DNA from: Streptomyces chartreusis NRRL 3882
GTDB lineage: Bacteria > Actinomycetota > Actinomycetes > Streptomycetales > Streptomycetaceae
Assembly: GCF_900236475.1 (NCBI RefSeq)
Contig: NZ_LT963352.1
Span: 1,798,001-1,862,000 of the forward strand
Length of the DNA stretch: 64,000 nucleotides
Reading direction: 5' to 3'
Numbering within the stretch: position 1 is the first letter of the stretch; each line of letters starts with the position of its first letter. The position numbers and the translations under genes are program-made. Of the stretch, positions 11,534 to 22,827 are shown in pieces. Under the pieces are notes generated by a model. The model did no database searches, was not told where the DNA came from, and saw only the letters and a list, made by a program, of their open reading frames with translations.

Positions 11534-12522
11534 TCGACGTCGACGCGTATGTGAAGGGCGTACTCGACGGGAAGCGGGCGATCATCGCCCGGGCCATCAC
11601 GCTCGTCGAGTCGACCCGGCCTCAGCACCGGGCGCTGGCCCAGGAGTTGCTGACCGCACTGCTGCCGCACAGCGGCCGGGCCCGGCGGATCGGGGTCAGC
11701 GGGGTGCCGGGTGTGGGCAAGTCGACGTTCATCGACGCGTTCGGCTCGATGCTGACGGGGCTCGGGCACCGGGTGGCGGTGCTCGCCGTCGACCCGTCCT
11801 CCAGCCGTACCGGCGGCTCGATCCTCGGCGACAAGACGCGGATGGAACGGCTGGCGGTGGACCCCGCGGCGTTCGTCCGCCCCTCCCCCACCGCGGGCAC
11901 GCTGGGCGGGGTCGCCAAGGCGACGCGTGAGTCGATCGTGGTGATGGAGGCGGCGGGCTACGACGTGGTCCTGGTGGAGACGGTCGGCGTCGGCCAGTCC
12001 GAGACCGCGGTCGCGAACATGGTCGACTCCTTCCTGCTGCTCACCCTCGCCCGCACGGGCGACCAGCTCCAGGGCATCAAGAAGGGCGTCCTGGAACTGG
12101 CCGACGTGATCGCCGTGAACAAGGCGGACGGGCCGCACGAGCGGGACGCCCGGGCCGCCGCGCGGGAGCTGTCGGGCGCGCTGCGGCTGATGCACGGCAA
12201 GGACGCGTTCTGGACCCCGCCCGTGCTCAGCTGCAGCGCGCGGGAGTCGAACGGCCTGGACACGGTGTGGGAGCGCCTCGAACAGCACCGCTCGCTGCTG
12301 GACTCCACCGGCCGCCTCACCGCCAAGCGCCGTGACCAGCAGGTCGACTGGACCTGGACCATGGTCCGCGAGGAACTCCTCGGCCGGCTGCACGCGGACC
12401 CGGCGGTGCGGGCGCTGGCTCCGGCGCTGGAACAGCGGGTCCGGGCGGGCGAGCTGACCCCGACGCTGGCGGCGGAGCGGATTCTGGGGGCGCTCGGGGG
12501 GTCCGGCTCGGCGGGTTCCTGA
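11530..12522 (+). CDS. meaB: Methylmalonyl-CoA mutase-associated G-protein chaperone MeaB
   Basis: 330 residues, GTG start within the GTGA overlap with mutB. A P-loop GTPase of the SIMIBI/ArgK-MeaB family: Walker A GVPGVGKS (58-65), an Asp-containing [20 protein letters not shown] switch region characteristic of Mea[11 protein letters not shown] and the NKAD base-specificity motif. It gates loading of adenosylcobalamin into the mutase and ejects inactivated cofactor, using GTP. Old annotations call this ArgK or LAO/AO transport ATPase; the gene order mutA-mutB-meaB makes the MeaB role clear. Confidence 0.95.
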
Positions 12523-12571
12523 CCGGGAGCAGCGGGAATGGCGGTTGCGCCAACGGTTCCGCATACCGAGC

Positions 12572-14061
<1,490 letters not shown>

Positions 14062-14083
14062 CCGCGCGGCGGCACGCGGGAGG

Positions 14084-14128
14084 ACACGGGAAGGCCGGCT
14101 CGACACCGTCGAGCCGGCCTTCCCGTGT
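14084..14128. terminator. Bidirectional terminator between argG and pntB
   Basis: A perfect 21-bp stem (14084-14104 with 14108-14128) and a three-base loop lie between the convergent argG and pntB genes. The core arm contains GAAGGCCGGCTCGAC. Symmetry lets it serve both strands. Confidence 0.9.
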
Positions 14129-14142
14129 GGGTGCCCAGTGGA

Positions 14143-15576
14143 TCAGCCGGACGTGCCCGCCATCTCCCGGAGCGGGGTGTCCAGGGCGTCGAGGCTGCGC
14201 AGGATGTCCTCCACGCGCTGCTTGGCGTCGCCGAAGAGCATCTGGCTGTTCTCCCGGAAGAACAGCGGGTTCTGCACACCGGCGTACCCGGCGGCCATCG
14301 ACCGCTTGAAGACGACCACGTTGGCCGCCTCCCACACGTGCAGCACCGGCATGCCCGCGATGGGGCTCGACGGGTTGTCGGTGGCGGCCGGGTTGACGGT
14401 GTCGTTGGCGCCGATGACCAGGACGACCGAGGTGGCGGCGAAGTCGTCGTTGATCTCGTCCATTTCCAGAACGATGTCGTACGGCACGTTCGCCTCGGCC
14501 AGCAGCACGTTCATGTGCCCGGGCAGCCGGCCGGCGACGGGGTGGATGCCGAAGCGCACCTCGACGCCCCGCTCGCGCAGCTTGCGCGCCAGCTCGGCGA
14601 CCGGGTACTGGGCCTGGGCGACCGCCATGCCGTAGCCCGGCGTGATGATCACCGAGGAGGCGTCGCGCAGGAGTTCCGCGGTCTCCTCCGCGCTGATCTC
14701 CCGGTGCTCCCCGTGCTCGCCGTCGTCGGCCGCCGCCGCCGGCGTCCCGAATCCGCCCGCGATCACCGAGATGAAGGAGCGGTTCATCGCCTTGCACATG
14801 ATGTACGACAGGTAGGCACCGGAGGAGCCGACCAGCGCGCCGGTGACGATCAGCAGGTTGTTGGCGAGCAGGAAGCCCGAGGCGGCGGCGGCCCAGCCGG
14901 AGTAGCTGTTGAGCATGGAGACGACCACCGGCATGTCACCGCCGCCGATGGAGGCGACCAGGTGCGCGCCCAGGGCCAGGGCGATGACGGTCACCGCGAT
15001 GAGGAGACCCATGTTCGGGCGGGCCACGAACGCGACGGTGAGCGCGACGAAGGCGACCAGGGCACCGATGTTCAGGACGTGCTTGCCGGGCAGCGTGAGC
15101 GGGCGGGAGTCGATGCGTGCCGAGAGCTTCAGGTACGCGACGACGGAACCCGTGAAGGTGACGGCGCCGATGAACACCCCGATGAACACCTCGGCGTGGT
15201 GGATGCCGAGCAGCGAACCGGTGAGCTCGGCGTCGACGTCGAGGTAGCCGTTCCAGCCGACGAACGCGGCGGCGAGGCCGACGAGGCTGTGCATGATGGC
15301 GATCAGCTCGGGCATGCCGGTCATCTCGACCACCCGGGCCCGCCACAGTCCGATGCCCGCGCCGATGGCGGTCGCGACGACGATCAGCACGAGGCCGGTG
15401 GCGGTGATGCTCTTCGAGGCGAGGCCGACGGTGGCGGCCAGCGCGACGACCATGCCCGCGATGCCCCAGACGACTCCCGAGCGCGAGGTCCGGTGCTGCG
15501 AGAGTCCGGCGAGGCTGAGGATGAACAGCAGCGCGGCGACGACGTAGGCGGCTTCTGAGGCCGTGACTGTGGTCAT
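14143..15576 (-). CDS. pntB: NAD(P)+ transhydrogenase (Re/Si-specific) subunit beta
   Basis: 477 residues. The N-terminal half has about nine membrane helices (domain II of the proton channel); the C-terminal half is the NADP(H)-binding domain III, with [40 protein letters not shown] and [14 protein letters not shown], all diagnostic. With PntA it forms the membrane complex that reduces NADP+ with NADH using the proton gradient. It begins six bases after the pntA stop on the same strand, so the two are an operon. Confidence 0.96.
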   Translation of the reverse strand: MTTVTASEAAYVVAALLFILSLAGLSQHRTSRSGVVWGIAGMVVALAATVGLASKSITATGLVLIVVATAIGAGIGLWRARVVEMTGMPELIAIMHSLVGLAAAFVGWNGYLDVDAELTGSLLGIHHAEVFIGVFIGAVTFTGSVVAYLKLSARIDSRPLTLPGKHVLNIGALVAFVALTVAFVARPNMGLLIAVTVIALALGAHLVASIGGGDMPVVVSMLNSYSGWAAAASGFLLANNLLIVTGALVGSSGAYLSYIMCKAMNRSFISVIAGGFGTPAAAADDGEHGEHREISAEETAELLRDASSVIITPGYGMAVAQAQYPVAELARKLRERGVEVRFGIHPVAGRLPGHMNVLLAEANVPYDIVLEMDEINDDFAATSVVLVIGANDTVNPAATDNPSSPIAGMPVLHVWEAANVVVFKRSMAAGYAGVQNPLFFRENSQMLFGDAKQRVEDILRSLDALDTPLREMAGTSG

Positions 15577-15582
15577 CCGTGA

Positions 15583-17136
15583 TCAGCCCTTCGAGAACAT
15601 GCCGAGCATGCGGCGGGTGACGGCGAATCCGCCGAAGATGTTGATGCTCGCCAGCAGGATCGCGGCGAACGACAGCACGGTGACGGCGGTGTTCCCGTGC
15701 CCGATCTGGAGCAGCGCGCCGACCACGACGATCCCGGAGATGGCGTTGGTGACCGACATCAGCGGGGTGTGCAGCGCGTGGTGCACGTTGCCGATGACGT
15801 AGAAGCCGATGACGATCGCCAGCACGAACACCGTGAAGTGGCCGATGAGTTCGCTCGGTGAGAAGGCCGTCACCAGGAACAGCGCGAGCGCTCCGCCGCC
15901 GACGAGGGCGTACGACGACCACGCGGGGCGCGCGGGCTTCGCCGGTGCCGCGGCGGGCGCGGCCGGTTCCGCGCCGCCCGCGGGGGCCGGTGCGGCGGAC
16001 ACCTGGACCGGGGGCGGCGGCCAGGTCTTCTCGCCGTCGCGGACCACGGTCATCGACCGCTGCACCACGTCGTCGAAGTCCAGGACCAGCCGGCCGTCCT
16101 TGCCCGGGGTGAGCAGCTTCATCAGGTTGACGACGTTGGTGCCGTACAGCTGCGAGGCCTGGGCCGGGAGCCTGCCGGGCAGGTCGGTGTAGCCGATGAT
16201 CGTCACGTCGTTGTCGGTGACGACGGCCTTCCCGGCGACCGTGCCCTCGACGTTGCCGCCCTGGGCCGCGGCCATGTCGACGATCACGCTGCCGGGCTTC
16301 ATCCGCGCGACGTCCTCGGCGGTGACCAGTCGCGGCGCCGGGCGGCCCGGGATGAGCGCGGTGGTGATGATGATGTCGACGTCGGCGGCCTGCTCGGCGT
16401 ACAGCCGCGCGGCGAGCCGGTCGTAGTCCTCCGAGGTGGCCCTCGCGTAACCGTCGGTGCTCACCTCCTGCTCGACGCCCACCGTCAGGAACTCCCCGCC
16501 CAGCGAGCGCACCTGCTCGGCGACCTCGGGCCGGGGGTCGGTGGCGCGGACCACGGCACCGAGGCTGCGGGCCGCGCCGATCGCGGCGAGTCCGGCGACC
16601 CCGGCACCGGCGACCAGCACCTTGGCGGGCGGCACCTTGCCGGCGGCGGTCACCTGGCCGGTGAAGAACCGGCCGAAGGCGTGCGCGGCCTCGACGACGG
16701 CCCGGTATCCGGCGATGTTCGCCATCGAGCTGAGCACGTCCAGGGACTGGGCGCGGGAGATGCGCGGCACGGCGTCCATGGCGAGGACGGTGATCGGCCG
16801 CCGCGCCAGCTCGTCGACCAGTTCCGGGTGCAACGCGGGGCCGATGAGCGCGATCAGCGTCGCCCCGTCCCGCAGCCGGCCGATCTCGTCGCTCGACGGG
16901 CCGTTCACCTTGAGCACGATCTCCGCCTGCCACGGGTCGCCGAGGCGGGCTCCCGCCTCCTCGTAGGCCGCGTCGGAGAAGCGGGACGAGGCCCCCGCCC
17001 CCGGTTCGACCACCACCTCGTAGCCGAGCGCGGCAAGTCTCCCCACGGTGGCCGGCGTCGCCGCCACCCTGGTCTCGCCCGCAGTGGACTCGGCGGGTAT
17101 GCCGATCCGCTGGGGTTCCGGTTCCGCTGGGACCAT
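15583..17136 (-). CDS. pntA: NAD(P)+ transhydrogenase (Re/Si-specific) subunit alpha
   Basis: 517 residues from the ATG at 17136, chosen because GGAGAGG lies six bases upstream; an in-frame start 16 codons earlier has no such signal. The first ~375 residues are the soluble NAD(H)-binding domain I (RIGIPAES at the start, nucleotide fold [20 protein letters not shown] near residue 170). After a Pro/Ala-rich linker come four membrane helices. Here PntA is a single polypeptide, as in E. coli, not split into PntAA and PntAB. Confidence 0.95.
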   Translation of the reverse strand: MVPAEPEPQRIGIPAESTAGETRVAATPATVGRLAALGYEVVVEPGAGASSRFSDAAYEEAGARLGDPWQAEIVLKVNGPSSDEIGRLRDGATLIALIGPALHPELVDELARRPITVLAMDAVPRISRAQSLDVLSSMANIAGYRAVVEAAHAFGRFFTGQVTAAGKVPPAKVLVAGAGVAGLAAIGAARSLGAVVRATDPRPEVAEQVRSLGGEFLTVGVEQEVSTDGYARATSEDYDRLAARLYAEQAADVDIIITTALIPGRPAPRLVTAEDVARMKPGSVIVDMAAAQGGNVEGTVAGKAVVTDNDVTIIGYTDLPGRLPAQASQLYGTNVVNLMKLLTPGKDGRLVLDFDDVVQRSMTVVRDGEKTWPPPPVQVSAAPAPAGGAEPAAPAAAPAKPARPAWSSYALVGGGALALFLVTAFSPSELIGHFTVFVLAIVIGFYVIGNVHHALHTPLMSVTNAISGIVVVGALLQIGHGNTAVTVLSFAAILLASINIFGGFAVTRRMLGMFSKG

Positions 17137-17312
17137 CGTCTGCCTCTCCGTCGTTCGGGTGTCTGTCCTCCTTGGTGCCCGCATCCTGCACGTCCGACGC
17201 CGCGTCCGCGGCGGGCGTGGTCACATGGCCGACGAGGTCGTCCTCACACCGCCGAGGGGTTGCCGCGGACGTGTTCGGGAGTATCGCTGTGCCGTCCGGG
17301 GCGGAAAGAGAC

Positions 17313-17328
17313 CCCTGATGCGTCAGGG
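17313..17328. promoter_or_regulatory. 16-bp palindrome upstream of MFS gene, possible operator
   Basis: CCCTGATGCGTCAGGG has two perfect 6-base arms and lies 24 bases before the GTG of the MFS transporter, in the divergent pntA-MFS gap, where a repressor site would be expected. No cognate regulator is encoded next to it. Confidence 0.35.
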
Positions 17329-17352
17329 CATGCCCGGGCGCAGACTGAATCC

Positions 17353-18951
17353 GTGAGCAGCACGCGCCCGGGGCGCGGCGGGACCGCGGCCCCCTCCCGC
17401 ACGGTGCCGCAGCAGACTGTGGCGCTGACGGCGATGATGTTCGCCGTCGCCATGACCTTCATCGACCAGACCATCGTGTCCATCGCGGCACCGGACATCG
17501 TCCGCGAACTGGATCTGTCGTCGTCCGGCATGCAGTGGGTGGTGAACGCCTACCTGCTGGCCCTCGCGGCGTTCTTCGCCCTAGGCGGTCGCCTCGCGGA
17601 CCTCTACGGGCCTCGCCGGATCGTCGTCATCGGCACGCTGGTGTTCGTCGTGTCGTCGGTGCTGTGCGGCTGCGTCCCCGCCGGCAGCGCCGCGCAGACC
17701 TGGCTGATCGTGTTCCGGGCCACCCAGGGGCTCGGGGCCGCCCTGCTCTTCCCCGCGGCCCTGGCCGTGGTGGTGGCGGTGTTCCCGGTCGAGCGGCGCG
17801 GACGCGCACTCGCCCTGTTCTTCGGTGTCTCCGGCGCCCTGACCGCCCTCGGCCCGCTGCTGGGCGGCTGGCTGACCGCCTGGACCTGGCGGGCCGTCTT
17901 CTGGGTCAACGTGCCCGTGGCGGTCGTGGCGCTGGTCCTCACGGCCCTGGCGCACATCTCCGACCGGCGGCGGTCCGGCACCCTGGACGTCCCCGGCGCC
18001 GCCCTGATCGCGGTCGGCATGGGCCTGAGCGTCCTCGGTTTCCAGCAGGCCTGGTCCTGGGGCTGGGACAGTTGGGCGACCTGGGTGTGCGTAGCGGGCG
18101 GCCTCGCGGTGCTCTGCGGTTTCGTCGGGTTCGAGCGCCGGGTGCGGCATCCGCTGATCGATCTGCGGGTCTTCCGGGACAAGGCGTTCACGGTGGACGC
18201 GGCGGTGCTCTTCTTCGCGATGCTCGCGTTCGTCCCGGTGTTCTTCTTCAGTTCGGTCTACGCCCAGGTGTCCCTGAGCGCTTCGCCGAACCAGGCCGCC
18301 CTGTTCCTGCTGTACTTCTTCGCCGGCTTCGCGATCGCCTCGCAGTGGGGCGGCCGGATCCTCGACAAGCAGGGCGCCCGCCCGGCCCTGAAACTGGGCA
18401 CCGCGCTGGGCTGCGCCGGGTTCGCCCTGTGGGCGAACGAGCTCACCGACCTGTCCATGCACGACCAGTGGCCCTACGCGGCACTCGCCGGGGCGGGTAT
18501 CGGCTTCGTCCTCGCGCCCGCCTCGACGGACGCCGTCAACCGGGCCATCGGCGCCTCCTACGGCGAGGTCACCGGCATCACCCAGACCGTGCGCAACTAC
18601 GCGGCGAGCGTGGGCCTGGCCGTCTACGGCACCGTCCTGACGCACGTCACGACCGACAACGTGGTGCAGACCCTGCGATCCCGCGGCATGCCCGCCGGCG
18701 ACGCGGACGCCGTGGCCCGGGACATCACCGAGTCGGTCACGGGCAACGGCGACTCCCGGCCGCCCACCGGCACCGGCCCCGCCGCCGAGGCGACACGGGA
18801 CGCCATGAGCGCCGTCCGCATGGACTTCGCCGAGGCCAACCAGTGGGTGTTCTACGGCATGGCCATCGCCCTGGGCATCGGGTTCCTGTGCGCGCTGCGC
18901 CACCCGGGCGGCCGGGCGACCACCACCGCGGCGGCGGAACTCGTCAGGTGA
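17353..18951 (+). CDS. MFS drug exporter, DHA2 (EmrB/QacA) type
   Basis: 532 residues with about 14 hydrophobic segments. The first helix carries FIDQTIVSIAAPDIV, the next loop GGRLADLYGPRRIV (motif A), and helix 5 a motif-C-like ALGPLLGGWL. The large size, central loop around residue 200 and the long periplasmic loop between the last helices (rich in Asp/Gly/Pro) fit QacA-type proton antiporters. Starts at GTG 17353 in a region with no clear Shine-Dalgarno. Its last codons overlap the end of the convergent VOC gene by eight bases. The substrate cannot be told. Confidence 0.88.
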   Translation: MSSTRPGRGGTAAPSRTVPQQTVALTAMMFAVAMTFIDQTIVSIAAPDIVRELDLSSSGMQWVVNAYLLALAAFFALGGRLADLYGPRRIVVIGTLVFVVSSVLCGCVPAGSAAQTWLIVFRATQGLGAALLFPAALAVVVAVFPVERRGRALALFFGVSGALTALGPLLGGWLTAWTWRAVFWVNVPVAVVALVLTALAHISDRRRSGTLDVPGAALIAVGMGLSVLGFQQAWSWGWDSWATWVCVAGGLAVLCGFVGFERRVRHPLIDLRVFRDKAFTVDAAVLFFAMLAFVPVFFFSSVYAQVSLSASPNQAALFLLYFFAGFAIASQWGGRILDKQGARPALKLGTALGCAGFALWANELTDLSMHDQWPYAALAGAGIGFVLAPASTDAVNRAIGASYGEVTGITQTVRNYAASVGLAVYGTVLTHVTTDNVVQTLRSRGMPAGDADAVARDITESVTGNGDSRPPTGTGPAAEATRDAMSAVRMDFAEANQWVFYGMAIALGIGFLCALRHPGGRATTTAAAELVR

Positions 18952-19396
18952 ACAGGTCGGTCGTGCGCCGCTGGATCTCCTCCGGGGTCAGCTCCTCGAT
19001 CGCCTGGGAGATCATCCAGAGATGGCCGAACGGATCGGCGAGACGGCCGCCGCGCTGCCCGTAGTGCTGGTCGGCGACGGGATACACCACGCTCGCCCCG
19101 GCCCGCAGCATGGCCTCGGCCACGGCGTCGGCGTCGGACACGTCCAGGGCCATGATCACCGGGCTGCCGCCGAGCGAGTCCGGCGCCGGGTCGCTCTCGT
19201 CGGCGTCCTTGACCGCGATCACCGCGCCGCCGAGCCGCAGCAGGGCGTGCACGATCTTCCCCTCGGGACCGGTGTACCGCTCGATCTCCTCGGCGCCGAG
19301 CGCGGCCCGGTAGAAGTCGATCGCCCGGGGGCCGTCGGAGACCACGAGCCGGGCGTAGAGCCGGGTGAGGGCCGGCTTGTCGGTTGTGTTCGTCAT
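18944..19396 (-). CDS. VOC-superfamily protein, PhnB/glyoxalase-like
   Basis: 150 residues with the two beta-alpha-beta-beta-beta halves of the vicinal oxygen chelate fold. The C-terminal DQHYGQRGGRLADPFGHLWM is the signature of the PhnB-like group whose members include glyoxalase/bleomycin-resistance-like proteins. Several members bind metal through a His-Glu set, but the substrate here is unknown. It lies 63 bases downstream of the AraC-type regulator on the same strand and may be co-transcribed with it. Confidence 0.85.
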   Translation of the reverse strand: MTNTTDKPALTRLYARLVVSDGPRAIDFYRAALGAEEIERYTGPEGKIVHALLRLGGAVIAVKDADESDPAPDSLGGSPVIMALDVSDADAVAEAMLRAGASVVYPVADQHYGQRGGRLADPFGHLWMISQAIEELTPEEIQRRTTDLFT

Positions 19397-19459
19397 GCCT
19401 TCACGATCGCCACCCGGGGCGGCCGTGGATTGTAGAAATCGGTCGGCCGGGCGGGCCCG

Positions 19460-20287
19460 TCATCCGGCGAGCGGGACGTGGTTGGGTTCCCGGGGCGAGC
19501 GCGGTGCGTACGCGGTCGGGGTGATCCCGGCGAGCGCGCGGAACTCGTGGATCAGATGCGCCTGGTCGTGGTAGCCGCACTCCGCTGCCAGGAGCGCCCA
19601 GTCCGGCTCCCCGGACCCGGCGTTCACGCGGCCCAGCAGCCGCTGGAAGCGCCGTACCCGCGCATACCGCTTCGGCGGGAGCCCCAGCTGTTCCGCGCAC
19701 CTGCGGGCCAGCCGCCTGGAGGTCCAGCCGAGCCGGTCGGCGACCTCGCCCACCGGCGTTCCCCGGTCGAGCAGCGCAGCGGCGCGACGGACCGCCGGGT
19801 CGGGCTCCAGGGGACGTTCCGCCCGCCGCAGCAGGACCGTCTCCAGTTCCCGCAGACACGCCCGCGGGCCACCGGCGGCCATGGCGTCCAGCAGCCGCTC
19901 GCGCAGCACCGCACCGTCCGTGCCCCACAGCTCGTCGAGCCCGGCGAGCCGATCGCGGACCGCACCGACCGGGACGGTGAGGAACGGATAGGCCCCCGCA
20001 GGACGGAACGCCACCCACACGACGGCACGCTGCTGCGCCGGGTCGATCACCGCCGGCGCCGTGTACGGCCCCTGCAGAGCCGCGCCCCGGGTCCGCCTGC
20101 CCGACGAGGACAGGGTGTCCCCGTCGAGGTTCACCAGCAACTGCGCCCCGCCCGTCGGCAGGGCCAGCTCGGCGGAGTGCGCGAACCGTCCCTCGGCACA
20201 GCCGAGCGCCCCGATCAGCGGCGCGAGCGCCGGCGCCGACGGCCGGACCGTGAGCGAGACGGGGATCTCCTCCGCCGTGCGAGCCAT
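19460..20287 (-). CDS. AraC-family transcriptional regulator
   Basis: 275 residues. The N-terminal part is a cupin-like sensor (GGAQLLVNLDGD, then a VAFRPAGAYPFL segment typical of the DUF6597-type sensor). The C-terminal ~100 residues carry two helix-turn-helix units, with EVADRLGWTSRRLARR in the first and CGYHDQAHLIHEFRAL, the AraC family signature, in the second. It starts 21 bases after the aglA stop codon on the same strand, so it may sit at the tail of the maltose operon with the VOC gene following. Its ligand and targets are unknown. Confidence 0.88.
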   Translation of the reverse strand: MARTAEEIPVSLTVRPSAPALAPLIGALGCAEGRFAHSAELALPTGGAQLLVNLDGDTLSSSGRRTRGAALQGPYTAPAVIDPAQQRAVVWVAFRPAGAYPFLTVPVGAVRDRLAGLDELWGTDGAVLRERLLDAMAAGGPRACLRELETVLLRRAERPLEPDPAVRRAAALLDRGTPVGEVADRLGWTSRRLARRCAEQLGLPPKRYARVRRFQRLLGRVNAGSGEPDWALLAAECGYHDQAHLIHEFRALAGITPTAYAPRSPREPNHVPLAG

Positions 20288-20308
20288 GTGCCCAGCCTAG
20301 GACCTCCG

Positions 20309-21970
20309 TCACACCGCCAGCCACACCGCCTGGTCGGGCCCCAGCACACCGTCCTCGAGCGGGCCGCCGGCCAGGAGGAGCCGGGCGTGTGCGGGCAGCT
20401 CGTACGGCTCCGCCGAGAGGTTGACCACGCACACGAAACCGGGCTCGCGGCTGAACGACAAGACCCCCTCCGGAGCCTCCAGCCATGTCATGGTGCCGTC
20501 GCCGAGGGCGGGATGTTCGCGGCGGACGCGCAGGGCCGTGCGGTAGAGCTCCAGCAGGGAGGCCGGGTCGCCGGTCTGGGCTTCGACGCTCAGTCCGGCC
20601 CAGTCGGCGGGCTGCGGCAGCCAGGGTTCGGCCGTCGCGTCGTCGGGGCTGAAGCCGTAGGGGGGCGCCTGGCCCGACCAGGGGATCGGGACGCGGCAGC
20701 CGTCACGGCCTCGGTCCGTGTGCCCGGAACGCTCCCAGATCGGGTCCTGGAGGGCGGATTCGGGCAGGTCCTCGACCTCGGGGAGGCCGAGTTCCTCGCC
20801 CTGGTAGACGTAGGCGCCGCCGGGCAGGGCGAGCATCAGCAGGGCGGCGGCCCGGGCGCGCCGGATGCCGAGGTCCAGGTCCAGGGCGCCGTCGGGCTCG
20901 TACCGCGCGTTGGCGAGCCAACTCCGCGCGGCGGTACGGCCGTAGCGGCTGGGGTGGCGCATGACGTCGTGGTTGGACAGCACCCAGGTGGCGGGCGCCC
21001 CCACCGCGCCGAGCATGGCGAGGGAGTCGTCGATGACGGCGCGCAGGTCCTTGGCGTCCCAGCCGCACATGAGGAAGTCGAAGTTGAAGGCGGTGTGCAG
21101 GCCGTCCCGGCGGACGTAGGCGGCGAGGCGTTCCGGTGTGTCGGCCCAGGCCTCGGCGACGAAGGAGCGGTCACCGGGGAACTCGTCGGCGACCTTGCGC
21201 CAGGCCCGGTATATCTCGTGCACCTCGTCCCGGTCCCAGTGCGGGTGGTCGAGGTGCTGCCGGATCTCGTCCCGGCGGGTGAGCGGGCCCGTCACCGCGG
21301 GTTCGGCGCGGGGCGGCAGGTCGGGCAGCTCCGGGTGTTTGATCAGGCCGTGGGCGACGTCGATGCGGAAGCCGTCGACGCCCCGGCTGAACCAGAACCG
21401 CAGGATCGACTCGAACTCCGCGCGCACCTCGGGGTGGTGCCAGTTCAGGTCGGGCTGCTGGGGTGCGAACAGGTGCAGGTACCAGTCGCCGTCGGGCAGC
21501 CGGGTCCAGGCCGGCCCGCCGAAGCAGGACACCCAGTCGTTCGGCGGCTCGGTGCCGTCGGGTCCGCGCCCGGGGCGGAAGACGTAGCGCTCGCGTTCCG
21601 GGCTGCCCGGCCCGGCCGCAAGCGCCGCCTGGAACCAGGCGTGCTGGTCGGAGGTGTGGTTGGGCACGATGTCGGGGATGACGCGGATCCCGTGCTCGTG
21701 CGCTTCGGTGATGAGCCGCTCGGCGTCGGCGAGGGTGCCGAAGCGGGGGTCGATGGCACGGAAGTCGGCGACGTCGTAGCCGTGGTCGGCCATGGGCGAC
21801 TTGTACCAGGGGTTGATCCAGATGGCGTCCACGCCGAGGGACCTCAGATACGGCAGCCGGGAGCGGAGGCCCGCGATGTCGCCGACGCCGTCGCCGTTGC
21901 CGTCGGCGAAACTGCGGATGTAGACCTGGTAGATGACGGCACTGCGCCACCAAGGGGCGGTGGGGGACAC
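20309..21970 (-). CDS. aglA: GH13 alpha-glucosidase of the maltose locus
   Basis: 553 residues from a GTG at 21970 preceded by AAGGAG. A GH13 alpha-amylase-family enzyme with all four conserved regions: DIVPNHTS (100-107), GFRIDVAHG with nucleophile Asp204, FVAEAW with acid/base Glu273, and LSNHDV with Asp335. The sequence is intracellular-type (no signal peptide), so it cleaves imported maltose and maltodextrins to glucose. It follows malG by 23 bases. The arrangement malR / malE-malF-malG-aglA is the one known from Streptomyces coelicolor, which is why I use the symbol. Confidence 0.92.
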   Translation of the reverse strand: MSPTAPWWRSAVIYQVYIRSFADGNGDGVGDIAGLRSRLPYLRSLGVDAIWINPWYKSPMADHGYDVADFRAIDPRFGTLADAERLITEAHEHGIRVIPDIVPNHTSDQHAWFQAALAAGPGSPERERYVFRPGRGPDGTEPPNDWVSCFGGPAWTRLPDGDWYLHLFAPQQPDLNWHHPEVRAEFESILRFWFSRGVDGFRIDVAHGLIKHPELPDLPPRAEPAVTGPLTRRDEIRQHLDHPHWDRDEVHEIYRAWRKVADEFPGDRSFVAEAWADTPERLAAYVRRDGLHTAFNFDFLMCGWDAKDLRAVIDDSLAMLGAVGAPATWVLSNHDVMRHPSRYGRTAARSWLANARYEPDGALDLDLGIRRARAAALLMLALPGGAYVYQGEELGLPEVEDLPESALQDPIWERSGHTDRGRDGCRVPIPWSGQAPPYGFSPDDATAEPWLPQPADWAGLSVEAQTGDPASLLELYRTALRVRREHPALGDGTMTWLEAPEGVLSFSREPGFVCVVNLSAEPYELPAHARLLLAGGPLEDGVLGPDQAVWLAV

Positions 21971-21993
21971 GGGGAATGGCTCCTTCTGTGTGG

Positions 21994-22827
21994 CTACTTG
22001 GCCGCGCCGGCCGTGAGCCCGGCGACGATACGGCGCTGGAACAGCAGCACCATCACGACCAGCGGGACGGTCACCACGACGCCCGCGGCCATCTGGCTGC
22101 CGAACGGCGTCTGGTAGGTCGTCGCTCCCGAGAACTTGGAGATGGCGACGGTCGCGGTCTGCATGCTCGGCTTGTTGGTCATCGACAGGGCGATGAGGAA
22201 CTCGTTCCAGGCGGCGATGAAGGTGATGATCGCGGTGGTGAAGATGCCCGGCGCGGCGAGGGGGACGATGACCTTGCGGAAGGCCTGGCCGCGGGTGCAT
22301 CCGTCGACCATGGCGGCGTGTTCCAGTTCGTCGGGCATCTGCCGGAAGAACGTGGTCAGGTTCCACACCGCCAGCGGCAGCGTGAAGGACATGCTGGGCA
22401 CGATCATGGACTGGTAGGTGTTGATCCAGCCGATGTCGGTGAACAGCTTCAGCAGCGGGACGACGATCGACACCACCGGGAACATCGAGGTGGCGATGAT
22501 CAGGGTCAGGATCAGCCGCTTGAAACGGAACTCCAGCCGGGCCATCGCGTACGCGGTGAACGTGGCCAGCAGGAGCGACATCGCGGTCGTGACGCCGGCG
22601 ACGATCAGGCTGTTGAGCAGGGCCCTGGTGAAGCCCTGGGCCGGGCTGAACACCGACCGGTAGTTCTCGAACGACACCGGGGAGGGGAACAGCGAGGTGC
22701 TGAAGATGTCGCCGGTGCGGCGGAGGCTGGAGACCAGCATCCAGTAGAACGGGGCCAGGCAGTAGGCCACCACCACGGCGATGCCCAGATAGGGCAGCCA
22801 CTGCCGCCACTTGGCCGTGAGGGTCAT
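21994..22827 (-). CDS. malG: Maltose/maltodextrin ABC transporter permease MalG
   Basis: 277 residues with six membrane helices and the EAA loop (EHAAMVDGCTRGQAFRKVIV) by which carbohydrate ABC permeases (CUT1 family) contact the ATPase. The ATG at 22827 overlaps the malF stop (ATGA). No ATP-binding subunit is encoded here; in Streptomyces the shared MsiK ATPase usually energises such importers, which I infer applies. Confidence 0.93.
   Translation of the reverse strand: MTLTAKWRQWLPYLGIAVVVAYCLAPFYWMLVSSLRRTGDIFSTSLFPSPVSFENYRSVFSPAQGFTRALLNSLIVAGVTTAMSLLLATFTAYAMARLEFRFKRLILTLIIATSMFPVVSIVVPLLKLFTDIGWINTYQSMIVPSMSFTLPLAVWNLTTFFRQMPDELEHAAMVDGCTRGQAFRKVIVPLAAPGIFTTAIITFIAAWNEFLIALSMTNKPSMQTATVAISKFSGATTYQTPFGSQMAAGVVVTVPLVVMVLLFQRRIVAGLTAGAAK

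Noticed and set aside
14125-15558. Long plus-strand frame opposite pntB
   Set aside because: Asp/Gly/His-rich antisense shadow of a conserved membrane protein gene.
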